This document shows positions 1 to 6,651 of a stretch of 13,555 bases of DNA, one piece after another. The position numbers and the translations under genes were made by a program. Origin of the DNA: an uncultured Haemophilus sp. (GTDB lineage: Bacteria > Pseudomonadota > Gammaproteobacteria > Enterobacterales > Pasteurellaceae); assembly GCA_902481695.1 (NCBI GenBank), contig CABSXY010000029.1:1-13555 (forward strand). Direction: 5' to 3'. Under the pieces are notes generated by a model. That model did no database searches, was not told the origin of the DNA, and worked only from the letters and a program-made list of their open reading frames with translations. How positions within the stretch are numbered: position 1 is the first letter of the stretch; the number at the start of each line of letters is the position of its first letter.

Positions 1-197
1 ACAATACGATCCCAAGCGGGTTCATTTCTCAAACAATGGCCACAGCCCATTGCATAATACTGCAAAGGTGAACCACATCGCCCACAATAAGGGAAAGTTT
101 TAATTTGTTTCTGACATCGACTACACAATCCATTTCGACCTAAATGAATAGATCGCTTACAATGCACACAACTAAACTGAAAAAAATAGGAAAACAT
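1..197 (-). CDS. comF: ComF, competence/phosphoribosyltransferase-family protein (N-terminal part, runs off window)
   Basis: I translated this by hand. The reading begins MFSYFFQFSC and stays open to the window edge, about 65 residues. It contains a treble-clef-like cysteine set: CVHC (residues 10-13), CSRC (near 26-29), CGRC (near 38-41) and CGHC (near 50-53). That is the N-terminal zinc-finger pattern of the ComF/GntX family. The C-terminal phosphoribosyltransferase domain lies outside the window. In Haemophilus, ComF is a cytoplasmic protein needed for transformation, acting when single-stranded DNA crosses the inner membrane; its biochemical role is not settled. It is last in the com operon, 19 nt after the comE stop. 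The ATG at 197 has no recognisable Shine-Dalgarno, only TTTCTCTT before it. An in-frame GTG at 215 inside the uptake sequence is an alternative start. Expression may depend on coupling to comE (inference). Family assignment is strong; the exact start is uncertain. Confidence 0.88.
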   Translation of the reverse strand, partial: MFSYFFQFSCVHCKRSIHLGRNGLCSRCQKQIKTFPYCGRCGSPLQYYAMGCGHCLRNEPAWDRI

Positions 198-208
198 AAG
201 AGAAATTA

Positions 209-217
209 ACCGCACTT
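209..217 (-). repeat. DNA uptake signal sequence (USS) at the comE/comF junction
   Basis: This is a perfect ACCGCACTT on the plus strand, so the AAGTGCGGT orientation is minus. It is followed on the minus strand by TAATTTCTCTTATGTTTT, which fits the AT-rich flank of the extended Hin-type USS. It overlaps the last base of the comE stop codon and occupies the comE-comF spacer where a ribosome binding site for comF would be expected. Confidence 0.93.
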
Positions 218-1599
218 TATTTTTTCACTTTTTCAACTTGCTTAAAATGCTTTTCTTTCTTAGCCATTTCCATTCTTTCACCTTGTTTCAAAATATGAGG
301 GGTCACAAAAATCACGAGTTCTCGTTTTTGATGACGTTCGCTTTCCTTACTAAATAAGCGTTTAATACCTGGAATATCGCCCAATAATGGTACTTTATCG
401 ACACCTTTCGTAATCGTATCGTGGAATACACCACCCAATACAATTGTTTCACCATCTTTGGCAAACACTTGCGTATTAATTTCTTGTTTATCAATGGATA
501 CGACTTCATTTTGCCCGTAAGCCACGCGATTTCCCGGGGAATTTTGACTGACTAATAAATCCAATAAAATATTATTATCCTTCGAAATATGTGGTGTGAC
601 TTCCAATCCTAAGACTGCCTCGCGAAACTCTACTGACTGTGTATCATTTTTACCATTTGTCACTACATAAGGAATTTCTGTCCCTTGTTTAATGCTTGCG
701 CTTTTCTTATTAGTTGTGAGTAAACGAGGGCTTGCAATAATTTCTACGTTATTTTCACGTTCAAGTGCGGTCAATTCTAAATCTAATAATCGACCATTAA
801 TTTTAGCCACTTGAAGTGCTAATGAGCCAGCTGGCGTGACCGTTGTCGCAAAATTCACGTTTAAATTATTACTGATATTGCTAAACCCATTCGCATCTAA
901 ACTGCCACTCACTCGATGGGCTGCCTCAGTAGGATTAAAAATGCCCCAACGCACACCTAATTCTTTTAGGCTTTCATCAGTAATCGTCACAATACGTGCT
1001 TCAATCACGATTTGCTCAATGGGTTTATCCAACTCTGCGATTAACTTTTTGATATTTTTGACAGAACGTGAATCATCCTGAATCAGTAATACATTGCTTC
1101 GATCATCAAATGTAATTGTTCCACTAGGTGAAAGCAAAGAACCACTCCCTGTTGTTAACGATTTCATCACATCAGAGGCCTTGGCAAAATGCAGTTTAAC
1201 CGTTGTACTCACAAGTGGTGTTTCACTAGGCAAACTTTCTCCGCTAATTGCCATAGGTTCTGCCATTTTCTCTGCATATTGTTCATGTTGAGAAGGCTTA
1301 CCCAAATAATAAATATTATTTTCTTGATAAAAAGAGAGCCCTTTGATTTTTGCGACAGAACGCAATAAACGATCAAAATCTACGTTATCTAATTGTAATG
1401 AAAGTGTTCCTTCTAGCTCATCATCAATCATTAAATTGGCATTTTGCTCAAGAGCAAGTTGCTGGAGGGTTGCTACCATTGGCGCCTGTTTTAAGCGAAG
1501 TGAAAAGACGCGATTTTCTGCCGCTGAGTAAGTTGTCCATAGGATCAAAAAACACATCAAAAACTGACCGCACTTTGTTTTTATTTTCTGCTTTATCAT
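217..1599 (-). CDS. comE: ComE, outer-membrane secretin for DNA uptake (PilQ homologue)
   Basis: This is a 460-residue secretin that forms the outer-membrane channel for the type IV pilus/DNA uptake machine. A signal peptide is visible: basic MIKQKIKTK, a hydrophobic core (residues 12-22) and cleavage near YSAA (24-27). An STN-like domain follows (about 33-82), then an N-type ring-building secretin domain (about 133-193). The C-terminal secretin pore domain covers about 275-436, with the hallmark VPLLGDIPGIKRLF at 403-416 and the ending ELVIFVTPHIL at 427-437. A lysine-rich tail follows. It is much shorter than Neisseria or Pseudomonas PilQ because it lacks AMIN domains and the extra N domain, as is usual for Haemophilus ComE. 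One nucleotide separates it from the comD stop, so translation is probably coupled. It contains two USSs: one encodes K-C-G in the signal peptide and one encodes T-A-L. Confidence 0.95.
   Translation of the reverse strand: MIKQKIKTKCGQFLMCFLILWTTYSAAENRVFSLRLKQAPMVATLQQLALEQNANLMIDDELEGTLSLQLDNVDFDRLLRSVAKIKGLSFYQENNIYYLGKPSQHEQYAEKMAEPMAISGESLPSETPLVSTTVKLHFAKASDVMKSLTTGSGSLLSPSGTITFDDRSNVLLIQDDSRSVKNIKKLIAELDKPIEQIVIEARIVTITDESLKELGVRWGIFNPTEAAHRVSGSLDANGFSNISNNLNVNFATTVTPAGSLALQVAKINGRLLDLELTALERENNVEIIASPRLLTTNKKSASIKQGTEIPYVVTNGKNDTQSVEFREAVLGLEVTPHISKDNNILLDLLVSQNSPGNRVAYGQNEVVSIDKQEINTQVFAKDGETIVLGGVFHDTITKGVDKVPLLGDIPGIKRLFSKESERHQKRELVIFVTPHILKQGERMEMAKKEKHFKQVEKVKK
763..771 (+). repeat. 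DNA uptake signal sequence inside comE
   Basis: This is a perfect AAGTGCGGT on the plus strand followed by CAATTCTAAATC, in line with the AT-rich extended motif. Read on the comE strand it supplies the codons ACC GCA CTT (Thr-Ala-Leu, residues 277-279), the reading most often used by coding USSs in this window. Confidence 0.93.
1567..1575 (-). repeat. DNA uptake signal sequence in the comE signal-peptide codons
   Basis: This is a perfect ACCGCACTT on the plus strand. On the comE strand AAGTGCGGT is followed by CAGTTTTTGATGTGTTTTTT, a good match to the extended USS with two T-rich blocks. It encodes Lys-Cys-Gly (residues 9-11), placing a cysteine at the start of the signal-peptide hydrophobic core. 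Confidence 0.93.
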
Positions 1600-1600
1600 T

Positions 1601-1984
1601 TTAAAATCTCATTATGGTTGAGGTCGTTTGTTCACATTGTCCTGCTTTATAACTTTGAAGCATCACGCTGTTTTTACTCACTTTTTCGATTAAATAGCCT
1701 TCTTTTCCAATCCTCTGGCCGACTTGAACAGACAGAATATGCCCATCATCATTAAATAACACTTCTGCCTGTTTACCATATTGCACGACTCCCACAATAT
1801 GTAGCTGAGCCAATGGGCGTTCCTCCGCCAGTCTCGGCTCCGAATACACGCAAGCCGACACCGGCGGTAGGGTGAGCCCCTCTTTTGGATATTCGGTTTG
1901 TTCTCTTTGTTTACGATCAAAAGGATCTTGCGAAAATGACGATACAGAAAAAAACGCTATCAAGATTAAGAAGAGCTTTTTCAT
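1601..1984 (-). CDS. comD: ComD, periplasmic pilus assembly protein (PilP-like)
   Basis: This is a 127-residue exported protein. A cleavable signal peptide is clear: MKK, a hydrophobic stretch to about residue 15, and a probable cleavage after SFS (16-18) before QDPFDR. The C-terminal half (about 64-118, from HIVGVVQYGKQAEVLF to VSKNSVMLQSY) resembles the small beta domain of PilP, which links the inner-membrane PilN/PilO pair to the PilQ secretin. Unlike classical PilP there is no lipobox cysteine, so it is probably soluble in the periplasm rather than a lipoprotein (inference from the sequence). It carries two cysteines in the mature part (CVYSEP and GQCEQ), which could form a disulphide. 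Its start overlaps the comC stop by one base (TAATG). Naming rests mainly on operon position plus these features, since the sequence is poorly conserved. Confidence 0.88.
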   Translation of the reverse strand: MKKLFLILIAFFSVSSFSQDPFDRKQREQTEYPKEGLTLPPVSACVYSEPRLAEERPLAQLHIVGVVQYGKQAEVLFNDDGHILSVQVGQRIGKEGYLIEKVSKNSVMLQSYKAGQCEQTTSTIMRF

Positions 1985-2526
1985 TATTTATCCTTATTTA
2001 ATTGGAAAATTAACTCACATGTAATAGAAGCATTTTCCTCTTCATCTAATTTTTCAATGTTTAATTGAGTTAAAGAAAGTGTAGGAACATCGTTTAAAAG
2101 TGCTGTCAAAAATTGCTGTAAATCGACAAAATAGCCTTGCAATGACAAATGCAACAAAGTATGTTGAGAAAAATCCCAACGTAAATCCAACGCTCGAAGT
2201 CGCCCATTTAACAACGCCTGTACATGCTGATTAATTGGCAACACAGAATTAGCTAATTCTGGAGAAAGTTGTCGGCTGTCTGACTTTTGCCTTAAGGTTT
2301 GTAAAATCTTTTCCTGTTTATCCCATTCTTGCTGCTGCAAACTCAATTCTGCGTCAAGTCGATGTCGTTCGTTGCTATTTTCAACGTAATGAAAAACAGG
2401 TAAAAAGATGACCGCACTTAATGCACTCAACCAAAAGGCAGCATGGACCATTTGAGGTAATCGAAGCCATCTCCCAAACCAACTTTGTGCACTTTTTTGA
2501 ACAAGCTCATTGATAAAGTTCCTCAT
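1984..2526 (-). CDS. comC: ComC, inner-membrane pilus alignment protein (PilO-like)
   Basis: This is a 180-residue bitopic protein. It has a short basic cytoplasmic N-terminus, one membrane segment at about residues 27-48, then a region rich in E, Q and K (about 52-90) likely to be coiled coil. A C-terminal periplasmic domain ends in a beta-rich stretch. This architecture and the position after the PilN-like gene match PilO, which pairs with PilN to build the inner-membrane alignment platform of type IV pili. The ATG overlaps the comB stop in an ATGA arrangement, pointing to coupled translation. A USS in the membrane-segment codons encodes Ser-Ala-Val. A near-USS with one mismatch (AAGTGCTGT) lies at 2098-2106. 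Sequence similarity in this family is low, so order and topology carry the call. Confidence 0.9.
   Translation of the reverse strand: MRNFINELVQKSAQSWFGRWLRLPQMVHAAFWLSALSAVIFLPVFHYVENSNERHRLDAELSLQQQEWDKQEKILQTLRQKSDSRQLSPELANSVLPINQHVQALLNGRLRALDLRWDFSQHTLLHLSLQGYFVDLQQFLTALLNDVPTLSLTQLNIEKLDEEENASITCELIFQLNKDK
2411..2419 (-). repeat. DNA uptake signal sequence inside comC
   Basis: This is a perfect ACCGCACTT on the plus strand. On the minus strand AAGTGCGGT is followed by CATCTTTTTACCTGTTTTTC, a good extended-USS flank with both T-rich blocks. It lies in the codons of the ComC membrane segment. Confidence 0.93.
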
Positions 2527-3035
2527 TGCACAGACTCCGATAAATGAATATCAAATTGAAAAAATAACTGCTGTTGCACTGGCTGAAACTTAGTTAAGTT
2601 AACCTCTGTAAAATGGCGTTTGAGAAATTGATGTATCTCTTCAAACTCTTGTTGGCTTTCTGTCATGCCTGAAAGGACAATTTGCTTCGCATTGAGCGTA
2701 AATTCATCTAACTCACCCTGTTGTAATGGCAGCTCACTTAATAAATTAAGCAAGCGATACACATATTTCGTATCCATTTCTGTCAGCTCATTCATTTCTT
2801 TCAGACTACTTTGTAGTTGCTGAACCTGAATGCGTTTCTGATGGACTTGATGAGTGATTTGTGTCAGTTTTTCTTTTGTCTGACTTAGGGCTTGCCCTTG
2901 TTGTTCATTGAGTTGGTTCAATCCAATGACAATCAAAACTGAGCAAGCTAGCCAAATGAAACCTTGCCACATAAAGCGCCGAAAAGCCTTTTGATGTTGT
3001 TCTAAGCGCCAAGGCAATAAATTAAGGCTTAACAT
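2523..3035 (-). CDS. comB: ComB, inner-membrane pilus assembly protein (PilN-like)
   Basis: This is a bitopic protein of about 170 residues. It opens with LSLNLLPWR, the cytoplasmic N-terminal signature of PilN by which PilN docks onto PilM. A membrane segment follows (about residues 22-39), then a Q/K-rich predicted coiled coil (about 42-85) and a C-terminal periplasmic fold. The start is ambiguous because the frame reads GTG-ATG-ATG at 3041, 3038 and 3035. The Shine-Dalgarno GGGAG lies 1, 4 and 7 nt before these respectively, so I prefer the ATG at 3035. Using the GTG would add two residues. Any of these starts overlaps the 3' end of comA, by 14-20 bp, and the gene ends in an ATGA overlap with comC. 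Tight packing implies one transcript and coupled translation. Confidence 0.9.
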   Translation of the reverse strand: MLSLNLLPWRLEQHQKAFRRFMWQGFIWLACSVLIVIGLNQLNEQQGQALSQTKEKLTQITHQVHQKRIQVQQLQSSLKEMNELTEMDTKYVYRLLNLLSELPLQQGELDEFTLNAKQIVLSGMTESQQEFEEIHQFLKRHFTEVNLTKFQPVQQQLFFQFDIHLSESVQ

Positions 3036-3870
3036 CATCACTCTCCCGATTAATTGGAGGCAAAAGTGCGGGTGTTTTTGAGGATAAATCCACTAGCTTT
3101 AAATCGGTTTGCCACAGTGCATTACCTAAAGCGATGAAAGGTAAATCTGTTTCGATGCGTTGCCAATTTTTAGGCAGTGATTCAATTGTGTGTGAATTCA
3201 ATATGTCGGGCGTTTGATACACATAAACCTGTTCTATCGTTTCGGGAAAGCGTTGGATAAATTGTTGATAAAGTTCGGATAAATCACTTTGAGATTGCAA
3301 GACTTGTCGTTGTTGTAAGCGTTCACAAACGGCGAGACAACCTTGTTGATCTTGATATAAAAATAAAGTGTTAATCGGCTCTTGCCCTAAAATGACATAA
3401 AATGCGCGTAAAATACTGTGATTCAGTAAATCAAGTGCGGTCACTTTTAACGGCAAATATTTTGTTAATTCTTCATTGGCACTTTCTTGTCTAATCGCCG
3501 TGATATCCAAACGGAAACCTTGTTTTAATGGTGTAGTAAGATAATCAAACCATAATTCATCTAACGGAATCGGTAATTCTTTTTGCAAAATGAAACGACA
3601 TTGTTGCTCACATTCCTGAGCATTGAGTGTTTGCGGTAAAATGAGCGTTTTAGACCAAGTCAAATGGGGTGAAATGGCGCCGATAAAACAACATTGGTTC
3701 GTTTTTTGTGGTAAATGAGGCAATAACTGGGAAAAAATGTCCTTTTGTTGCCCATTCAAGCAAATAGATTGAACTTTGTGAAATTCATCTAGCCAAACAA
3801 AATAGAGGTTATCTTGTTGTTTACTCACACCAATTTGTTGTTTTCGCTGCTTTCTAGGAACAATTCCCAT
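3022..3870 (-). CDS. comA: ComA, cytoplasmic actin-like pilus assembly protein (PilM-like)
   Basis: This is a 282-residue protein with no signal peptide or membrane segment, first gene of the competence operon. The segment CRFILQKELPIPLDELWFDY (about residues 91-110) resembles the conserved PilM stretch in which an amphipathic helix leads into a 'P-L-DEL-DY' motif. The rest is poorly conserved. It is shorter than typical PilM proteins (about 350 residues), as in other Haemophilus ComA proteins. PilM is an actin-fold ATP-binding protein in the cytoplasm that binds the N-terminus of PilN (here ComB) in the pilus/DNA uptake motor platform. The ATG at 3870 is preceded by AGGAAAG, a good ribosome binding site, 3 nt away. 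Transcription should start from the CRP-S-controlled promoter in the ponA-comA gap. A USS sits in the codons for Thr-Ala-Leu. Confidence 0.92.
   Translation of the reverse strand: MGIVPRKQRKQQIGVSKQQDNLYFVWLDEFHKVQSICLNGQQKDIFSQLLPHLPQKTNQCCFIGAISPHLTWSKTLILPQTLNAQECEQQCRFILQKELPIPLDELWFDYLTTPLKQGFRLDITAIRQESANEELTKYLPLKVTALDLLNHSILRAFYVILGQEPINTLFLYQDQQGCLAVCERLQQRQVLQSQSDLSELYQQFIQRFPETIEQVYVYQTPDILNSHTIESLPKNWQRIETDLPFIALGNALWQTDLKLVDLSSKTPALLPPINRESDDVKP
3043..3047 (-). promoter_or_regulatory. Ribosome binding site deciding the comB start
   Basis: On the minus strand GGGAG precedes GTG-ATG-ATG. Spacings are 1 nt to the GTG, 4 nt to the first ATG and 7 nt to the second ATG. The last gives normal spacing and supports initiation at 3035. 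The site lies inside the comA coding sequence. Confidence 0.6.
3433..3441 (+). repeat. DNA uptake signal sequence inside comA
   Basis: This is a perfect AAGTGCGGT on the plus strand followed by CACTTTTAACGGCAAATATT, consistent with the extended motif. On the comA strand it reads ACC GCA CTT (Thr-Ala-Leu within VTALDLL). Confidence 0.93.
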
Positions 3871-3902
3871 ATTCTTTCCTATTCTTTAAGGGATTAATCT
3901 TT

Positions 3903-3927
3903 TATACTTAGCAGCCAAAATCATAAT
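3903..3927 (+). promoter_or_regulatory. Candidate -10 elements of the ponA promoter
   Basis: Two plus-strand hexamers resemble sigma-70 -10 boxes: TATACT (3903-3908) and CATAAT (3922-3927). Neither has a convincing -35. Any ponA promoter must lie in or upstream of this short gap, so it is back-to-back with the comA promoter. A ribosome binding site AGAGAG (3955-3960) precedes the ATG by 9 nt. Confidence 0.35.
3920..3925 (-). promoter_or_regulatory. Candidate -10 element of the comA promoter
   Basis: On the minus strand this reads TATGAT (5/6 match to TATAAT). Start of transcription about 7 nt downstream, near 3912-3913, would put the CRP-S centre close to -61, a standard class I CRP position. 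An alternative -10, TATTCA (3938-3943), would put the site near -42 (class II). No good -35 is seen, as expected for an activator-dependent promoter. Confidence 0.45.
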
Positions 3928-3962
3928 TTTGATTTTTTGAATATTCATTAAACCAGAGAGAA

Positions 3963-3984
3963 TTTTACGATGCGGATCGCAAAA
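3963..3984 (-). promoter_or_regulatory. CRP-S (Sxy-dependent CRP) site controlling comA-F, overlapping the ponA start
   Basis: On the minus strand the 22-bp site is TTTT, then the core TGCGATCCGCATCGTA, then AAA with the outer A. Nine of eleven symmetric base pairs are palindromic. It matches the Haemophilus competence regulatory element (TGCGA-N6-TCGCA type), with C in place of the T found in ordinary TGTGA CRP sites; that C is what makes such sites depend on Sxy. The centre (3973.5) is about 103 bp before the comA ATG. It includes bases 3963-3969 just before ponA and its first five codons (M R I A K). Known family biology: comA-F is in the CRP-S regulon in H. influenzae. Confidence 0.88.
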
Positions 3985-6588
3985 TTAATATTAAGTACCC
4001 TATTTACGATATGTATACTGGGGTTAGTCGCCGGTGGTGTACTGTATTTTCATTTAAAATCCTCCTTACCATCGGTAGAAAGCCTAAAAACCGTTGAATT
4101 GCAACAACCGATGCAAATCTATACGGCTGATGGCAAATTAATCGGTGAAGTCGGTGAGCAACGCCGTATTCCAGTGAAATTAGAAAATGTGCCTCAGCGT
4201 CTGCAAGATGCCTTCTTAGCAACGGAAGATAGCCGTTTTTATGAACATCACGGTTTAGACCCTGTTGGTATTGCTCGTGCGATTTTTGTTGCCGTCAACA
4301 ATGGCGGAGCATCTCAAGGGGCTAGTACCATTACGCAACAGCTCGCGCGTAACTTCTTCTTAACCCCAGAAAAAACCATTATTCGTAAAGCTCGCGAAGC
4401 AGTATTAGCGATCGAAATTGAAAATGCCTTAAGTAAACAAGAAATTTTAGAGCTTTATTTGAATAAAATTTTCCTAGGGTATCGTTCTTACGGCGTTGCA
4501 GCCGCCGCTCAAACCTACTTTGGTAAAAACTTAGATGAGTTAACGCTTTCTGAAATGGCCGTCATCGCAGGCTTACCAAAAGCACCTTCTACCATGAATC
4601 CCCTCTATTCACCAAAACGTGCTGAAGAACGCCGTAATGTGGTATTAGGTCGTATGTTGGATGAAAACAAAATTACCAAAGCAGAATATGATGCAGCCAT
4701 CAAAGAGCCAATCGTCGCGAGTTATCACGGTGCAAAATTTGAATTCCGTGCAGACTATGTAACTGAAATGGTTCGTCAGGAAATGGTAAAACGTTTTGGT
4801 GAGGAAGAGGCTTACACCAAAGGCTATAAAGTCTTCACGACTGTACTATCAAAAGATCAAGCGGAAGCACAAAAAGCCGTCCGTAACAACCTGATAGATT
4901 ATGATATGCGTCATGGCTGGCGTGGTGGTGCACCACTTTGGAAAAAAGGTGAAGCACCATGGGATAATGAACGCATTGTCGCTTTCTTGAAAAAACTACC
5001 AGATTCAGAGCCGTTTATTCCAGCAGCGGTGACCGCATTGGGTAAAAATGGGGCGGAATTGCTCTTAGCGAATAATGAAACGATGACGCTTTCTTCTAAC
5101 GCAATGCGTTGGGCGGGTAAATCACCGGTTAAAGTAGGCGAACAGATTTGGATTCGCAAACGTGATAACGGTGAATGGATTTTAGGTCAAATCCCAGCCG
5201 CTAACTCTGCATTAGTTTCATTAAACTCAGATAATGGTGCCATTGAAGCGATGGTGGGTGGTTTTAGTTATGAACAAAGTAAATTTAATCGTGCAACCCA
5301 ATCTTTAGTACAAGTCGGTTCTTCGATTAAACCATTTATCTATGCCGCTGCACTAGAAAAAGGTTTAACCCTTTCAAGCGTATTGCAAGACAGTCCTATC
5401 TCTATTCAAAAACCAGGACAACCTTTGTGGCAACCGAAAAACTCACCTGATCGTTATGATGGTCCAATGCGTTTACGTGTGGGGTTAGGTCAATCTAAAA
5501 ACATGATTGCCATCCGAGCACTACAAACTGCAGGTGTTGGCTTTACGGCTGACTTCTTACAACGTTTTGGATTTAAACGTGATCAATATTTTGCCAGTGA
5601 AGCGCTTGCCTTAGGTGCGGCATCCTTTACTCCGTTGGAAATGGCGCGCGCTTACGCGGTATTTGATAACGGTGGTTTCTTAATTGATCCTTACCTTATC
5701 GAAAAAATTCAAGACAATACCGGTAAAGATTTATTTATTGCGAACCCCAAAATTGCTTGTATCACCTGTAATGATATTCCTGTAATTTATGGTGAAACTA
5801 AAGATAAAATTGATGGCTTTAAAGATGTAGCAGAAGTAGCTAATCCAGATAAGCTAAAATCAGCCAAAGGTAATAGCAATACCGATACAGATGAAAGTGA
5901 GGGAGATCAGCAACCAGACAATGTACCAGACTTACCAGAACTTCAAACATCTGCATTAAATGATGGTTCTGTTGATTTAATGGCGGATGCGAAAGATGGT
6001 GCAGCGAAACAAGAATACGCACCGCGTGTGATTAGTGGCGAATTAGCCTTCTTAATCCGTAGCGCATTAAATACGGCGATTTATGGTGAGCAAGGACTTA
6101 GTTGGAAAGGTACCAGCTGGCGTATTGCTCAAAGTATTAAACGTAGTGATATCGGCGGTAAAACCGGTACCACCAATAGTGCGAAAGTGGCTTGGTATGC
6201 AGGCTTTGGTGCAAACTTAGTCACCACAACCTATGTCGGTTTCGATGATAACAAGCGCGTATTAGGTAAAGGTGAAGCGGGTGCAAAAACCGCAATGCCT
6301 GCCTGGATCGCTTATATGAAAGCGGCACTTTCTGATATACCAGAACGTCAACTTGAACTTCCACCAAACATCATGGAAAAAACTATTGATAGTAACTCGG
6401 GTTTACTTTCTGAAGGTGGTGGCCGTAAAGAATACTTTATCGTTGGTACCGAGCCTAAACGTACTTATGTTGCAGAAATGCAAGAGCGCGGTTATTATGT
6501 CCCACCAGAGTTGCAACAACGCTTAAATGGTGGAACAGGCAAAACCAAAGACGCGATTCCAGCAACGCAACCAGAAGAATTATTCTAA
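3970..6588 (+). CDS. ponA: Penicillin-binding protein 1A, bifunctional peptidoglycan synthase
   Basis: This 872-residue class A PBP polymerises lipid II glycan chains and cross-links their peptides at the inner-membrane/periplasm face. An N-terminal membrane anchor is at about residues 7-27. The GT51 glycosyltransferase domain (about 56-230) has the catalytic Glu86 in EDSRFYEHH and GASTITQQLARNFF (117-130). An OB-like insert is at about 315-410. The transpeptidase has S451-S-I-K454 (nucleophile Ser451), S509-K-N511 and K731-TGT. A Cys597-x-x-Cys600 pair before DIPVIY also occurs in E. coli PBP1a. A polar, acidic linker lies at about 630-660. It ends in EELF, like E. coli (QELF), so it is full length. 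The next Met is at residue 48, inside the family's conserved region, so ATG 3970 is the start. It is divergent from comA, and its first codons carry the CRP-S site. It has no USS in 2.6 kb of coding sequence. Confidence 0.97.
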   Translation: MRIAKLILSTLFTICILGLVAGGVLYFHLKSSLPSVESLKTVELQQPMQIYTADGKLIGEVGEQRRIPVKLENVPQRLQDAFLATEDSRFYEHHGLDPVGIARAIFVAVNNGGASQGASTITQQLARNFFLTPEKTIIRKAREAVLAIEIENALSKQEILELYLNKIFLGYRSYGVAAAAQTYFGKNLDELTLSEMAVIAGLPKAPSTMNPLYSPKRAEERRNVVLGRMLDENKITKAEYDAAIKEPIVASYHGAKFEFRADYVTEMVRQEMVKRFGEEEAYTKGYKVFTTVLSKDQAEAQKAVRNNLIDYDMRHGWRGGAPLWKKGEAPWDNERIVAFLKKLPDSEPFIPAAVTALGKNGAELLLANNETMTLSSNAMRWAGKSPVKVGEQIWIRKRDNGEWILGQIPAANSALVSLNSDNGAIEAMVGGFSYEQSKFNRATQSLVQVGSSIKPFIYAAALEKGLTLSSVLQDSPISIQKPGQPLWQPKNSPDRYDGPMRLRVGLGQSKNMIAIRALQTAGVGFTADFLQRFGFKRDQYFASEALALGAASFTPLEMARAYAVFDNGGFLIDPYLIEKIQDNTGKDLFIANPKIACITCNDIPVIYGETKDKIDGFKDVAEVANPDKLKSAKGNSNTDTDESEGDQQPDNVPDLPELQTSALNDGSVDLMADAKDGAAKQEYAPRVISGELAFLIRSALNTAIYGEQGLSWKGTSWRIAQSIKRSDIGGKTGTTNSAKVAWYAGFGANLVTTTYVGFDDNKRVLGKGEAGAKTAMPAWIAYMKAALSDIPERQLELPPNIMEKTIDSNSGLLSEGGGRKEYFIVGTEPKRTYVAEMQERGYYVPPELQQRLNGGTGKTKDAIPATQPEELF

Positions 6589-6601
6589 CGATTTAAATAC
6601 T

Positions 6602-6633
6602 AAAAGTGCGGTTAATTTTGACCGCACTTTTTT
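6602..6633 (+). terminator. Rho-independent terminator of ponA built from two inverted USSs
   Basis: A perfect 11-bp stem is formed by AAAAGTGCGGT (6602-6612) and ACCGCACTTTT (6621-6631) around an 8-nt loop, and a run of seven T (6627-6633 overlaps the stem). Each arm is a perfect 9-bp USS (6604-6612 plus, 6621-6629 minus), and both also match the extended AT flanks. Paired USSs used as terminators are well known in Haemophilus. It lies only 18 bp before the rlmJ ATG, so rlmJ needs readthrough or a promoter inside 3' ponA. Confidence 0.93.
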
Positions 6634-6651
6634 ACGTCAAAAGGACAAATC

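Noticed and set aside
1349..1366. TGCG-ACAGAA-CGCA in comE, similar to a CRP-S site
   Set aside because: The half-sites are two bases too close for the TGCGA-N6-TCGCA arrangement, and the site lies inside a coding sequence far from any operon start.
2098..2106. AAGTGCTGT in comC as an uptake sequence
   Set aside because: It has a mismatch in the central GCGG core, so it is only a near match, perhaps a decayed copy.
3065..3073. AAGTGCGGG in comA as an eleventh uptake sequence
   Set aside because: The last base of the core is wrong, and an uptake site should not be counted with a core mismatch.
5840..6022. Short minus-strand frame opposite the ponA linker
   Set aside because: It is antisense to a low-complexity part of PBP1a with no ribosome binding site or family features.
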